DNA from: an uncultured Bacteroidales bacterium
Lineage (GTDB): Bacteria > Bacteroidota > Bacteroidia > Bacteroidales > UBA932
Assembly: GCA_944323445.1 (NCBI GenBank)
Contig: CALUSM010000011.1
Location: forward strand, 1 to 64,000
Direction: 5' to 3'
DNA length: 64,000 nucleotides
Below the pieces are notes generated by a model. It worked only from the letters and a program-made list of their open reading frames with translations, made no database searches and was not told where the DNA came from. Shown in pieces: positions 26,331 through 35,727 of the stretch. Numbering within the stretch: the stretch's first letter is position 1; every line of letters starts with the position of its first letter. Made by a program: the position numbers and the translations under genes.

Positions 26331-27605
26331 ATGAACATAAGTGAATATATACCTAGACTTATCGACCCGAGAATTGATAAAATGCTCGGCATCTTCGGAG
26401 CGGTATGCATAGAAGGACCTAAATGGTGCGGCAAGACGTGGACAGGTCTGCACCACTGCAAAAGCCGGATAATGCTGGGAGACCCGGCCGGGAATTTCCA
26501 GAACAGACAGATGGCGGCTCTCAGTCCGTCACTGGTTCTGGGAGGTGAGAATCCACGTCTGATCGATGAGTGGCAGGAGGTTCCTCCGCTATGGGACGCT
26601 GTCCGCTTCCATGTAGACCAATACCCTGAAAAAGGTCTGTTTATAATGACCGGCTCATCCACTCCCCATCGTAAAGGCATACTGCACAGCGGTACAGGAA
26701 GGATTGCGAATATCAGGATGCGTCCGATGTCACTCTACGAATCAGGCGATTCAAACGGGGCAGTATCCCTGGCTGATATATTCAATCAACAGTTCCGCGA
26801 CACTATCACGGGTGAAGTACATCTGGAAAGACTTATCGCACTGACTGTAAGAGGTGGCTGGCCTGCTTCTCTGAATATAGCCGGTAACGATGCTACGGAA
26901 ATCCCGAAAGCATATATCAGGGCAGTTATCGACAACGATGTGGACAGAGCGTCGGAAAGACACCACGACAAGCATAAAATAGAGCTGCTTCTCAAATCCC
27001 TGGCCAGGAACGAATGCACCACCGCTACAAACAACAAAATCATAGAAGACATCAGCAACAACGGCTCCGGGACCGTCAACAAAGAGACACTGTCGGAATA
27101 TCTGGATGTCCTCAACCGCATATTCCTGATCGAGGACATAAAACCGTTCGCCCCGGAACTTCGCTCCGGCATGAGAATAAAACAGGCACACAAACGCCAT
27201 TTCACTGATCCGTCACTTACGTGTGCTCTGCTGGGAGCAGGACAGGACAGTCTGATGAACGACCTCTACACATTCGGTTTTCTTTTTGAGTCTATGTGTC
27301 TCAGAGACCTGCTGACCTATGCCGATGCTATGTCTGCCAAACTGTTTCACTTTCAGAACTACAATGGTGACGAGGCGGATGCGGTTATTCAGCTGGATGA
27401 CGGACGCTGGGGCTGCATTGAGATCAAACTAGGGATGAACCAGGTAGACAAGGCGGCTTCCAATCTTCTAAAAATACAAAGCATGTTTAAACGGAACGGT
27501 TCTTCGGTTCCGGCATTTCTTGCCGTAATCTGCGGACTCTCATACGCAGCATACAGGAGACCGGACGGAGTGTACGTTCTTCCCATAACAGCCCTGAAAC
27601 CCTAG
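26331..27605 (+). CDS. AAA_14/DUF4143 ATPase with C-terminal nuclease-like domain, copy 1
   Basis: This 424-residue protein has an N-terminal P-loop ATPase (AAA_14) with Walker A GPKWCGKT (residues 29-36) and Walker B RLIDEWQEV. The DUF4143 part follows. Its end, EADAVIQLDDGRWGCIEIKLG, resembles a PD-(D/E)XK nuclease active site (D/E-x-D...E-I-K). The family is common in Bacteroidota and its function is not established; some members have been proposed to act in DNA transactions or defence. A palindromic repeat array covers its promoter. It lies 3 bp upstream of the THUMP-like methyltransferase gene. Confidence 0.88.
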   Translation: MNISEYIPRLIDPRIDKMLGIFGAVCIEGPKWCGKTWTGLHHCKSRIMLGDPAGNFQNRQMAALSPSLVLGGENPRLIDEWQEVPPLWDAVRFHVDQYPEKGLFIMTGSSTPHRKGILHSGTGRIANIRMRPMSLYESGDSNGAVSLADIFNQQFRDTITGEVHLERLIALTVRGGWPASLNIAGNDATEIPKAYIRAVIDNDVDRASERHHDKHKIELLLKSLARNECTTATNNKIIEDISNNGSGTVNKETLSEYLDVLNRIFLIEDIKPFAPELRSGMRIKQAHKRHFTDPSLTCALLGAGQDSLMNDLYTFGFLFESMCLRDLLTYADAMSAKLFHFQNYNGDEADAVIQLDDGRWGCIEIKLGMNQVDKAASNLLKIQSMFKRNGSSVPAFLAVICGLSYAAYRRPDGVYVLPITALKP

Positions 27606-27608
27606 AAA

Positions 27609-28802
27609 ATGTTCAAAGATTTCATCATAGAGCACGAAAATGACTCTCCGGCGGAGCTGATGCTGCACCGGGACCGCTGGCCGTCCATCGACATGGCGGT
27701 GGCGGTCAGGTGTATCCAGGGACGGGCGAAGGCACGGATCAAGCTGCCGCTGTGGTATGTCGAGCCGGGACTGCTCTACCCGCAGTCCCTTTCCCTGGAG
27801 CAGTGCAGTTCGCAGGCCACCGCCCTCTACAAGCAGCGCTTCGTCCGCAGCGGGGACAGAGTGGCCGACCTCACCGGAGGCCTCGGCGTGGACTCCTGGA
27901 GCATCTCCCAGACAGCTGCCTCAGTGGACTATTTCGAACGCTCGGAAGAACTCTGCGCCTGTGCCCGGCACAACTTCCCAACACTCGGCAGGGGCAATAT
28001 CACGGTCCGTCAGGCAGAAACGACGCCCGCAATGCTCAGTAGCATCCCCTCTGACTCCTACAGCCTCATCTACCTCGACCCGGCCCGCAGGGGCAGGGAC
28101 GGCGGCAGGGTCAACTCCCTCAGGGACTGCGAGCCGGACATCACAGCCCTCCGCCCCGAGCTGCTGCGCATCGCCCCCCGCATCCTGCTGAAGGCCTCCC
28201 CCATGGCCGACATCCGCGTCCTGCTCTCGGAGCTGCCGGAGGCCTCCGAAGTCCATATCCTCTCCTGCGACAATGAATGCAAGGAGGTCCTGGTTCTGAT
28301 GCTCCGGGACAATGCCGTACCGGCCGGGGACATTCCCATTACAGCCGTAGAGCTTTCCTCCGGGGACAATGCGGCCGAATTCCATTTTACCCTCCGCGAG
28401 GAAAATAATGCCGTCGCAGACCTGGCCGCTCCTTCGGAAATCGCCGGCTACCTCTTCGAACCCTCCCCCGCCCTTCTGAAAAGCGGAGCCTTCAAGCTTC
28501 CGGCCGTCCGCTTCGATCTCCGGAAGATCTCCGCCTCCACCCATTTCTACACAGCCCCGGCACCCATCGGGCATTTTCCCGGGAAGATCCGCCGCATCAT
28601 AGAGGTCCTGCCCTTCCACAAGGGCGCCATCCGCGATTTCCGGAAGAAATACCCCGCCTGTTCCGTCACCGCCCGCAATTTCCCGATGACCTCCGAGGAG
28701 CTCCGCCGCCGCCTCGGCTCCGCCGAAAGCGACACCCTCCGCGTCCTGGCCACTACTGCCTCCGACGGCTCCCGGCTCCTCATCGTCACTTCCAATCGAT
28801 AA
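27609..28802 (+). CDS. Class I SAM-dependent methyltransferase, THUMP-like domain
   Basis: This 397-residue protein has a Rossmann methyltransferase domain with motif I VADLTGGLGVDSW (residues 85-97) and motif IV LIYLDPARRGRDGG. The C-terminal half resembles the ferredoxin-like and THUMP-like regions named after Porphyromonas PG_1098. It is probably an RNA-modifying enzyme, but the substrate is not established. It starts 3 bp after the first DUF4143 ATPase gene, which suggests co-transcription. Its GC content is much higher than that of its two ATPase neighbours, consistent with being core-genome DNA. Confidence 0.82.
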   Translation: MFKDFIIEHENDSPAELMLHRDRWPSIDMAVAVRCIQGRAKARIKLPLWYVEPGLLYPQSLSLEQCSSQATALYKQRFVRSGDRVADLTGGLGVDSWSISQTAASVDYFERSEELCACARHNFPTLGRGNITVRQAETTPAMLSSIPSDSYSLIYLDPARRGRDGGRVNSLRDCEPDITALRPELLRIAPRILLKASPMADIRVLLSELPEASEVHILSCDNECKEVLVLMLRDNAVPAGDIPITAVELSSGDNAAEFHFTLREENNAVADLAAPSEIAGYLFEPSPALLKSGAFKLPAVRFDLRKISASTHFYTAPAPIGHFPGKIRRIIEVLPFHKGAIRDFRKKYPACSVTARNFPMTSEELRRRLGSAESDTLRVLATTASDGSRLLIVTSNR

Positions 28803-28803
28803 T

Positions 28804-28823
28804 TTTTCAATTCCATTTGAAAA
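28804..28823. repeat. Inverted repeat TTTTCAA/TTGAAAA
   Basis: The 7-bp arms are separated by 6 bp, just after the methyltransferase stop codon. They share the half-site of the palindrome at 28837-28850. It could be part of an operator or a weak AT-rich terminator. Confidence 0.5.
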
Positions 28824-28828
28824 TTTAT

Positions 28829-28836
28829 TATTTTTG
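28829..28836 (+). promoter_or_regulatory. -7 promoter element for the second DUF4143 ATPase
   Basis: TATTTTTG matches TAnnTTTG, 16 nt upstream of the ATG, and directly abuts a perfect palindrome. Confidence 0.5.
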
Positions 28837-28850
28837 TTGAAAATTTTCAA
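28837..28850. promoter_or_regulatory. Perfect 14-bp palindrome, probable operator
   Basis: TTGAAAATTTTCAA is fully self-complementary and lies exactly between the -7 element and the ATG at 28853, over the expected start of transcription. Another TTGAAAAT half-site lies inside the first codons of the gene. Position and symmetry suggest a repressor site. Confidence 0.5.
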
Positions 28851-28852
28851 AC

Positions 28853-30103
28853 ATGATTGAAAATATTAAGAAATACAATTTCTGGAACGGAAACAACATC
28901 GAAACAGGGTTTCTACGCAAGGCATACATTGAGAATCTTAACCGATATGTAGGCAACCGCCTGGTAAAAGTACTGGTAGGTCAGAGACGTTCTGGAAAAA
29001 GCTACATCATGCGGCAGCTGGCCAGGCAACTTATCCTCAATGGTATTCCGGAAGAGAACATCCTGTACATTAACAAAGAATTTATCGAATACAGCGACGT
29101 AAGGACATGCCATGATCTGGAACATCTGCTGAATGAGTATTTCAGGGAACTGTCCCCGAAAGGCAAAACGTTCCTTTTCATAGATGAGGTGCAGTATATC
29201 CAGGACTGGGAGATATTCGTGAATTCGCATTCCCAGGATTTTTCCACTGAATGCGAAATATTTCTCAGCGGCTCCAACTCACGGCTGCTGTCCGGTGAGC
29301 TGGCAACTCTCCTGTCCGGACGGTACATACAGTTTGAAATACTGCCGTACTCATTCGAAGAATATTGCAGAATTTCACAAATACCTGAAGACAAGGATTC
29401 TTACATGAAATACCTGCATACAGGTGCCCTTCCAGAACTGTTTAATCTGGCAGACGATGAAATGAAAGGCAACTACGTCTCCTCCCTCAAAGACACAGTC
29501 ATGCTGAGGGACATTGTCCAGCGGTATAAAGTCAAGGACGCCGGTCTGCTGGAAGATGTGTTCACCTATCTGATCAACAATGCATCTTCCCTGGTTTCTA
29601 TAACCAATATCATAAACTGGTTCGCCTCAAAAAAACGCAAAACCAACTACGAGACACTTTCCGCATACATAGGATATCTTGAGAATTCCTTTCTTATACA
29701 TCGCTCTGAACGGTACAACATACGTGGAAAAGAGACTATATCCGGCAATGCCAAATATTACGCCAATGACCTGGCGTACAATAATTACGTCTACAAAGGC
29801 TTCGGTTATGGCGACGGCTGGCTGCTGGAAAATGCAGTCTACCTTGAGCTGAGACGCAGGGGATACAGGATATGGACCGGAAACATCAGTCATTTCGAAG
29901 TCGATTTCGTCGCAAGCCGGAACGGAGAAACCATCTATTGCCAGACTGCGCTCAGTATCTCTGATCCGGACACTGCCGCACGTGAATACAAACCCTTGAA
30001 AAATATACCTGACAACTTCCGGAAATACATTATATCCCTGGACAGCTACCCCATTGCCTCCAACGAAGGCATAGAACATATTCTACCCTGGCAGCTGCCC
30101 TAA
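28853..30103 (+). CDS. AAA_14/DUF4143 ATPase, copy 2
   Basis: This 416-residue P-loop ATPase is of the same architecture class as the gene at 26331 but is clearly diverged. Walker A is VGQRRSGKS (residues 42-50), Walker B is FLFIDEVQYIQDWE, and the sensor-like motif FLSGSNSRLLSG follows. The DUF4143 domain occupies the C-terminal half and ends with a nuclease-like strand (EVDFVASRNGETIYCQ). The function is unknown. Base composition is AT-richer than that of the flanking core genes, which hints at mobility. The end overlaps the convergent helicase gene by 4 bp. Confidence 0.9.
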   Translation: MIENIKKYNFWNGNNIETGFLRKAYIENLNRYVGNRLVKVLVGQRRSGKSYIMRQLARQLILNGIPEENILYINKEFIEYSDVRTCHDLEHLLNEYFRELSPKGKTFLFIDEVQYIQDWEIFVNSHSQDFSTECEIFLSGSNSRLLSGELATLLSGRYIQFEILPYSFEEYCRISQIPEDKDSYMKYLHTGALPELFNLADDEMKGNYVSSLKDTVMLRDIVQRYKVKDAGLLEDVFTYLINNASSLVSITNIINWFASKKRKTNYETLSAYIGYLENSFLIHRSERYNIRGKETISGNAKYYANDLAYNNYVYKGFGYGDGWLLENAVYLELRRRGYRIWTGNISHFEVDFVASRNGETIYCQTALSISDPDTAAREYKPLKNIPDNFRKYIISLDSYPIASNEGIEHILPWQLP

Positions 30104-31509
30104 TCCTGAAAGAATTTCTTGTTGAAATTGACCAGGTAGAGCTTTTTGGTGGCGCGGGTGAGGGCGGTGTAGAGCCACTTGAGCTCCTCGACGGTGAGGG
30201 TGTCCTGCCAGAAGGCGTTGTCGATGAAGACGCACTTCCACTGGCCGCCCTGGGACTTGTGGCAGGTGATGGCGGTGGAGTACTTGATCTGCAGGGCGTT
30301 GTAGTACGGGTCCTCCCGGACGGCGGCGTTGCGCTTGCGCTTGGTGGAGATGTCACTGTAGTCGGTGAAGACGCCTTCGTACAGGGCACTCAGCTGTTCG
30401 GCGGGCAGGGACGCGGACTCGGACGTGAGGGTGTCGAGAATCACCTTGGCCGTAATCTCCACGTCGCCGTAATCGGGGAAAGCCAGGACAGCCTCGGCGA
30501 AATGCAGGCCGTAGCGCTCCTCGTAATTCGAAATCCTAATCAGCTCGGCGATATCCCCGTTGGCGATAAAATCCAGCTCTTCGATCTTCTCCAGGAACTG
30601 ATAACAGTTCTTCACCACCATCAGCCGGTCTCCGTGGGAAAGGGCCTCCTCCCGGAAGAGGACGGTGCCCCGGATACCCTGGTTGTAGCGGTTTGCCCGC
30701 TTGTTGGAACGGCAGAGCACCACCGTCTCGTCTATCCCGTAGCGGCCTATCGCATCGTCCAGTGCCTCGATGAGATCCCCGCCTCCGATACGCTCCACGT
30801 CCGCAAAACCGCGGGTCTCCAGCCGGGGATACTCCTCACAGGCTCCGGTCACTACCGCATGCCGCACCACCGTGGCATTGAACAGGATGCCGGAGGTATC
30901 GGCCTGACGCACGACCTTGTCCAGCAGGACATAGTCCACATGGCCGTACATCCCCACGTACGAGGGGTCGAGGGCGGGACTGCGGTCGAGGCCGATGGGC
31001 GGGAGCTGGGCATTGTCCCCTACCAGGATCAGGGTATTGCCCTCCCCCTGCCGGATGTAGTCCAGAAGGTCCTCGAGAAGATTGCCGCTGCCGAAGAGCG
31101 AGCCGGCCGAATCTATGGTAATCAGCGAGGCCTCGTCCACGATGTAGCAGGTCCGGCGGTCCTTGTTCAGGTCCAGGACAAATTTTCCTCCGCCGGCATC
31201 CATCGACTTCTGACGGTAGATCTGCTTGTGAATCGTAGTGGCCTTCTCGCCGGTATAGCCCGCCAGCACCTTTGCAGCACGGCCAGTCGGAGCCATCAGG
31301 CGGAACCGCAGGTTCAGAGCCTTCATCGCCCGTACGGCCGCGCCCATCGCCTCAGTCTTACCGGTACCGGCATAGCCGTTGACTATCATGATCTCGCCCT
31401 CCCCGGTCAGAAAGGCCGGCAGCCGCGAGAAAAGTTCGTCCTGGCAGGGCGTAGGCTCATACGGAAAGGCCTCCCGTATCTTCAGCTCCAGAAATTCCCT
31501 GACTGCCAT
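30100..31509 (-). CDS. RecD-like ATP-dependent DNA helicase
   Basis: This 469-residue superfamily 1B helicase resembles the RecD/exodeoxyribonuclease V alpha family. Walker A is NGYAGTGKTE (residues 44-53) and Walker B is TCYIVDEASLI. The final UvrD-like C-terminal domain has TCHKSQGGQWKCVFID (motif V) and WLYTALTRATKKLYLVN (motif VI). No recB or recC is nearby. It is therefore the free-standing type found in Bacteroidota, probably in DNA repair. It lies 3 bp downstream of the trkH gene on the same strand. Confidence 0.9.
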   Translation of the reverse strand: MAVREFLELKIREAFPYEPTPCQDELFSRLPAFLTGEGEIMIVNGYAGTGKTEAMGAAVRAMKALNLRFRLMAPTGRAAKVLAGYTGEKATTIHKQIYRQKSMDAGGGKFVLDLNKDRRTCYIVDEASLITIDSAGSLFGSGNLLEDLLDYIRQGEGNTLILVGDNAQLPPIGLDRSPALDPSYVGMYGHVDYVLLDKVVRQADTSGILFNATVVRHAVVTGACEEYPRLETRGFADVERIGGGDLIEALDDAIGRYGIDETVVLCRSNKRANRYNQGIRGTVLFREEALSHGDRLMVVKNCYQFLEKIEELDFIANGDIAELIRISNYEERYGLHFAEAVLAFPDYGDVEITAKVILDTLTSESASLPAEQLSALYEGVFTDYSDISTKRKRNAAVREDPYYNALQIKYSTAITCHKSQGGQWKCVFIDNAFWQDTLTVEELKWLYTALTRATKKLYLVNFNKKFFQD

Positions 31510-31512
31510 CGC

Positions 31513-32958
31513 TTAGACTTTCTTGAAGATGAAGAACAGCATCAGCAGGGAATAGATCTCCAGACGGCCGAGAAGCATCTCTATGGTCATCACCACTTTG
31601 GCGAAGGGAGTAAAATGCGAGAAATTGCCCATCGAGCCGCTGGCTCCCAAGCCTGGGCCGACGTTGCCCATCGATGTCAGGGAAGCTGCGAAGGACTCCT
31701 CAAAATCAGGGCCGGTCAAAGATATAAGCAGAACTCCTACGATGAATATCAGGGTAAATGCCACGATATACAGTATTGCGGAGCGGATGACCGAGGGGTC
31801 AATGGTATGGTCTCCCACCTTGACCGGGATGACGGCGTTGGGATGAAGCTGCTTGAAAATATTGTTCTTCAACACCTTGTAGAATATCCACATGCGGTCT
31901 GCCTTCACACCGCCGCAAGTCGAGCCGCTGCAGCCGCCGTGGAACATGGCGAAGAGCAGCAGGAATATAGAGAACAGGGGCCATACGGAAGTATCAGCCG
32001 TCGCAAATCCTGTAGAGCTCATGATAGAGGCATACTGGAAAAATCCCTGCCTCATGGCCTCCCCATAGGTCGCTATCTGCCCGCTGGCCTTGAGGTCCAG
32101 CCCGATAAGCAGGGACATCACCAGGCAGAATCCCATGAAATAGCGGAACACCGGAGACTTCAGCAGGGCCGTGGAACGCTTTACCACCAGCGCGTAGACC
32201 ATGCCGAAATGCAGGGTGGACACATACATGAACACTATGCAGACTATCTCTATCGGCAGAGAATCGTAGTACATGATCGATAGGTTGCGGGTGCTGAAAC
32301 CACCGGTGGAGACAATGCTCATGGCGTGGTTGACCGCATCGAAGAACGACATTCCGGCCACCATCAGGGCAATCGTGCCGGCTACGGTGATGCCGATGTA
32401 GGTAGAGGCTATGACCCGGACGGTTTCCTTGGAGCGGTAGCGGTAGTTGTCCTTGGAAATGGAGGAAATCTCTATCTTCGATATCCTCATGCGGAAGGTA
32501 CTCATGGACGGCAGCACCAGAAGCATGAAGACCATCACTCCCATTCCGCCGATAAAATGGGTGGACGAGCGCCAGAACAACAGTCCCTTGGGCAGTGCCT
32601 CCACATTCTGGAGGACGGTACCGCCGGTAGTAGTGTAGCCGGATACGGATTCGTACCAGGCATTCGGCAGGGTGAACTCCCCTCCCCACATGACGTATGG
32701 CAGCATTCCGAAGATACAGCTGAGAATCCAGGAGAATATAGTAATCGCAAATCCCTCGCGGAGATTCACATCGTCCTGGCCTCTTACGAAGATAAGGGGA
32801 AAGCAGCCCACCATCGCCGTAATCAGGCCGCTCAGCAGCAGTGGCGAGAAAGAGGAGTCGAAACCGCTGAGTGCCGACACGCCCAGTGAGATGAACATGA
32901 ACAGGGCGTTGAAGAGCAACGCTATACCGATATACCTGGCTATCAGTTTAATGTTCAT
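31513..32958 (-). CDS. trkH: TrkH family potassium uptake channel subunit
   Basis: This 481-residue membrane subunit of a Trk-type K+ transporter contains all four pore motifs with the selectivity glycine: SGYTTTGGTV, IVSTGGFST, MSSTGFATAD and TSMGNVGPGLG. About ten hydrophobic helices fit the SKT superfamily fold. The cytosolic gating ring TrkA is not encoded nearby. The gene before it (overlap 4 bp) encodes a HAMP-type sensor fragment instead. The length is close to E. coli TrkH (483). Confidence 0.93.
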   Translation of the reverse strand: MNIKLIARYIGIALLFNALFMFISLGVSALSGFDSSFSPLLLSGLITAMVGCFPLIFVRGQDDVNLREGFAITIFSWILSCIFGMLPYVMWGGEFTLPNAWYESVSGYTTTGGTVLQNVEALPKGLLFWRSSTHFIGGMGVMVFMLLVLPSMSTFRMRISKIEISSISKDNYRYRSKETVRVIASTYIGITVAGTIALMVAGMSFFDAVNHAMSIVSTGGFSTRNLSIMYYDSLPIEIVCIVFMYVSTLHFGMVYALVVKRSTALLKSPVFRYFMGFCLVMSLLIGLDLKASGQIATYGEAMRQGFFQYASIMSSTGFATADTSVWPLFSIFLLLFAMFHGGCSGSTCGGVKADRMWIFYKVLKNNIFKQLHPNAVIPVKVGDHTIDPSVIRSAILYIVAFTLIFIVGVLLISLTGPDFEESFAASLTSMGNVGPGLGASGSMGNFSHFTPFAKVVMTIEMLLGRLEIYSLLMLFFIFKKV

Positions 32959-33752
32959 ATTCCTCTCTTCTTGAAAGCTTTGTTCTCGTCTATAATTTCC
33001 TTGATATCCTCATTCATGGCCTGTATCTGGTCCCCGCCGTAATCAAAGGACACGTCATAGCCCTTGCCGGTACGGCGGTAGTCGCTCAGGCCCCGGGACA
33101 TGCGGAGCATGGGATGCACTACGTAGTGATTGAGAAAATAGACGAAGAGAATAATCAGAATGATACTTGCAGCACTGGCTATCACTCCGGGCATGATGGA
33201 GCGGTAATAACTGTCCTGCAGACTGTTGTAACTGTCAGTAATCGCACTCTGCGAGGTGTCGGACAGACGCTGGAGATAGCCGCGCAGCTTGGTGTAGACA
33301 GTCTGGAGCCGGTTGAAATACCAGTCGGTACGCTCCTCCTGCGGCCTGAGCCAGACCGACTCAATCTCCCGGGCCACCTGCATGTAGGCCGAGTAGGCAT
33401 AGCGGACAGAGTCGGCCATCTGCCTCTCGCTGTCCGAGGCCAGCACTTTATAAAGCCGCTCCATACCCGCCTCGAACTCCTCGGCCGGGATGGTCTCCGG
33501 CTGGGCCAGCAGACCGTCCCCTCCTATCTGGCGGAAGAGGTCGGAATGATAGCGCTCGGAGGTGTTGAGCAGGTTGCGTGTGAGGTCTACGCTGAGAATA
33601 CTGTTCGAGATGAAATCGGAGATATACCGGCTCATGCGGCCCAGCTCGAAGAAAGCCAGCGCTCCTGAAAGCAGCAGCATCAGAGCGATGACCAGCGAGG
33701 CGGTGAATATCTTGCTCCGTACACCTAACTTTATCTTATTGAATACAGGCAT
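32955..33752 (-). CDS. Orphan membrane sensor (4HB-like domain plus HAMP), no output domain
   Basis: This 265-residue protein has one transmembrane helix near residues 15-38 and a second near 195-215 (GVIASAASIILIILFVYFLN). They frame an extracytoplasmic helical domain that looks like a four-helix-bundle chemoreceptor or CHASE3-type sensor. A HAMP-like segment follows (VVHPMLRMSRGLSDYRRTGK), then a short coil ending at the stop. No histidine kinase, cyclase or chemotaxis output domain is attached. The ORF overlaps trkH by 4 bp, so the two are co-translated. It may sense membrane state and act on TrkH; that is inference. Confidence 0.65.
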   Translation of the reverse strand: MPVFNKIKLGVRSKIFTASLVIALMLLLSGALAFFELGRMSRYISDFISNSILSVDLTRNLLNTSERYHSDLFRQIGGDGLLAQPETIPAEEFEAGMERLYKVLASDSERQMADSVRYAYSAYMQVAREIESVWLRPQEERTDWYFNRLQTVYTKLRGYLQRLSDTSQSAITDSYNSLQDSYYRSIMPGVIASAASIILIILFVYFLNHYVVHPMLRMSRGLSDYRRTGKGYDVSFDYGGDQIQAMNEDIKEIIDENKAFKKRGI

Positions 33753-33852
33753 TGTCTTTTCACATAAGCATATCAGGACAAAGATAGCAAAAAATTCCGG
33801 CTGACCCTCATGGAGCAGCCGGAATCTGTCAAAGTTCTATGTAAGGTGTGAG

Positions 33853-34872
<1,020 letters not shown>

Positions 34873-34885
34873 TTAAAGTCATTTG

Positions 34886-34893
34886 CAAAGATA
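34886..34893 (-). promoter_or_regulatory. -7 promoter element for gapA
   Basis: The minus-strand octamer TATCTTTG lies 25 nt upstream of the gapA ATG. Confidence 0.5.
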
Positions 34894-34914
34894 GGCATTT
34901 TACAAGAAATAATC

Positions 34915-34922
34915 TATATTTG
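34915..34922 (+). promoter_or_regulatory. -7 promoter element for surE-lpxB-dapF
   Basis: TATATTTG matches TAnnTTTG, 22 nt upstream of the surE ATG. Confidence 0.5.
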
Positions 34923-34944
34923 CGTGCAATTTTTAAGATAAAAT

Positions 34945-35727
34945 ATGACATCCGAACGAAGAGAAATCCTCATAACCAACGATGACGGCATAGAAGCCGA
35001 CGGACTCCACGTCCTGGCCTCCGTCATGCGCCGTTACGGCAACGTTACCGTCGTTGCTCCCCTCCATGCCCAGTCTGGCAAGTCCGCCGCCCTCTCCCTC
35101 GGTACGAAACTCTACCTCAACCCGGTCAGAGAAGAACCCGGCTACAGGGAGTACACCTTCAACGGCACTCCCGTGGACTGCGTCAAGATAGGCATCAACG
35201 AATGCTGGGAGGAGGGACACCGGCCCGACCTGGTGGTCTCGGGCATCAACCACGGTGCCAATTGCTCCGTCGCCGCCCTCTACTCCGGAACTCTGGGCGC
35301 CTGCATCGAGGGCACCGTCTACGGCATCCCCTCCATCGGATTCTCCATCTGCACCCATGCCGAACATCCCGACTTCAGTCCGATAACCGGATACGCGGAC
35401 ACCATCATGGAACGCTTCTTCGCCTGTCCTCCAGAAAAAGGAGTGTACCTGAACATCAATTTTCCGCCCATACCCGCATCACAGATTCGCGGCATCCGCA
35501 TGGCACGCAGGGGCAAAGGGATGTGGGTCAAGGAGTTCGACACCTGCACGGATGAGGACGGCAGCACCTATTACCTCATGGCCGGCCACTTCGAGAACCA
35601 CGAGAAGGACAGTTCCCTGGGTGACCACATGAAGGTCAAGGAGGGCTACATCTCCGTCGTTCCGCACCGCATAGACACCACCGACTACGGCGAGATGGAG
35701 CGCATGCGCAAAGTCTGGGAACAATGA
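34945..35727 (+). CDS. surE: 5'/3'-nucleotidase SurE
   Basis: SurE is a metal-dependent phosphatase acting on nucleoside monophosphates. The 260-residue protein opens with the metal-binding ITNDDGIEADG and has APLHAQSGKSAALS and the substrate-site SGINHGANCSVAALYSGT. Length and motifs are normal. Its stop overlaps the lpxB start by 4 bp, an arrangement common in Bacteroidota. Confidence 0.95.
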   Translation: MTSERREILITNDDGIEADGLHVLASVMRRYGNVTVVAPLHAQSGKSAALSLGTKLYLNPVREEPGYREYTFNGTPVDCVKIGINECWEEGHRPDLVVSGINHGANCSVAALYSGTLGACIEGTVYGIPSIGFSICTHAEHPDFSPITGYADTIMERFFACPPEKGVYLNINFPPIPASQIRGIRMARRGKGMWVKEFDTCTDEDGSTYYLMAGHFENHEKDSSLGDHMKVKEGYISVVPHRIDTTDYGEMERMRKVWEQ

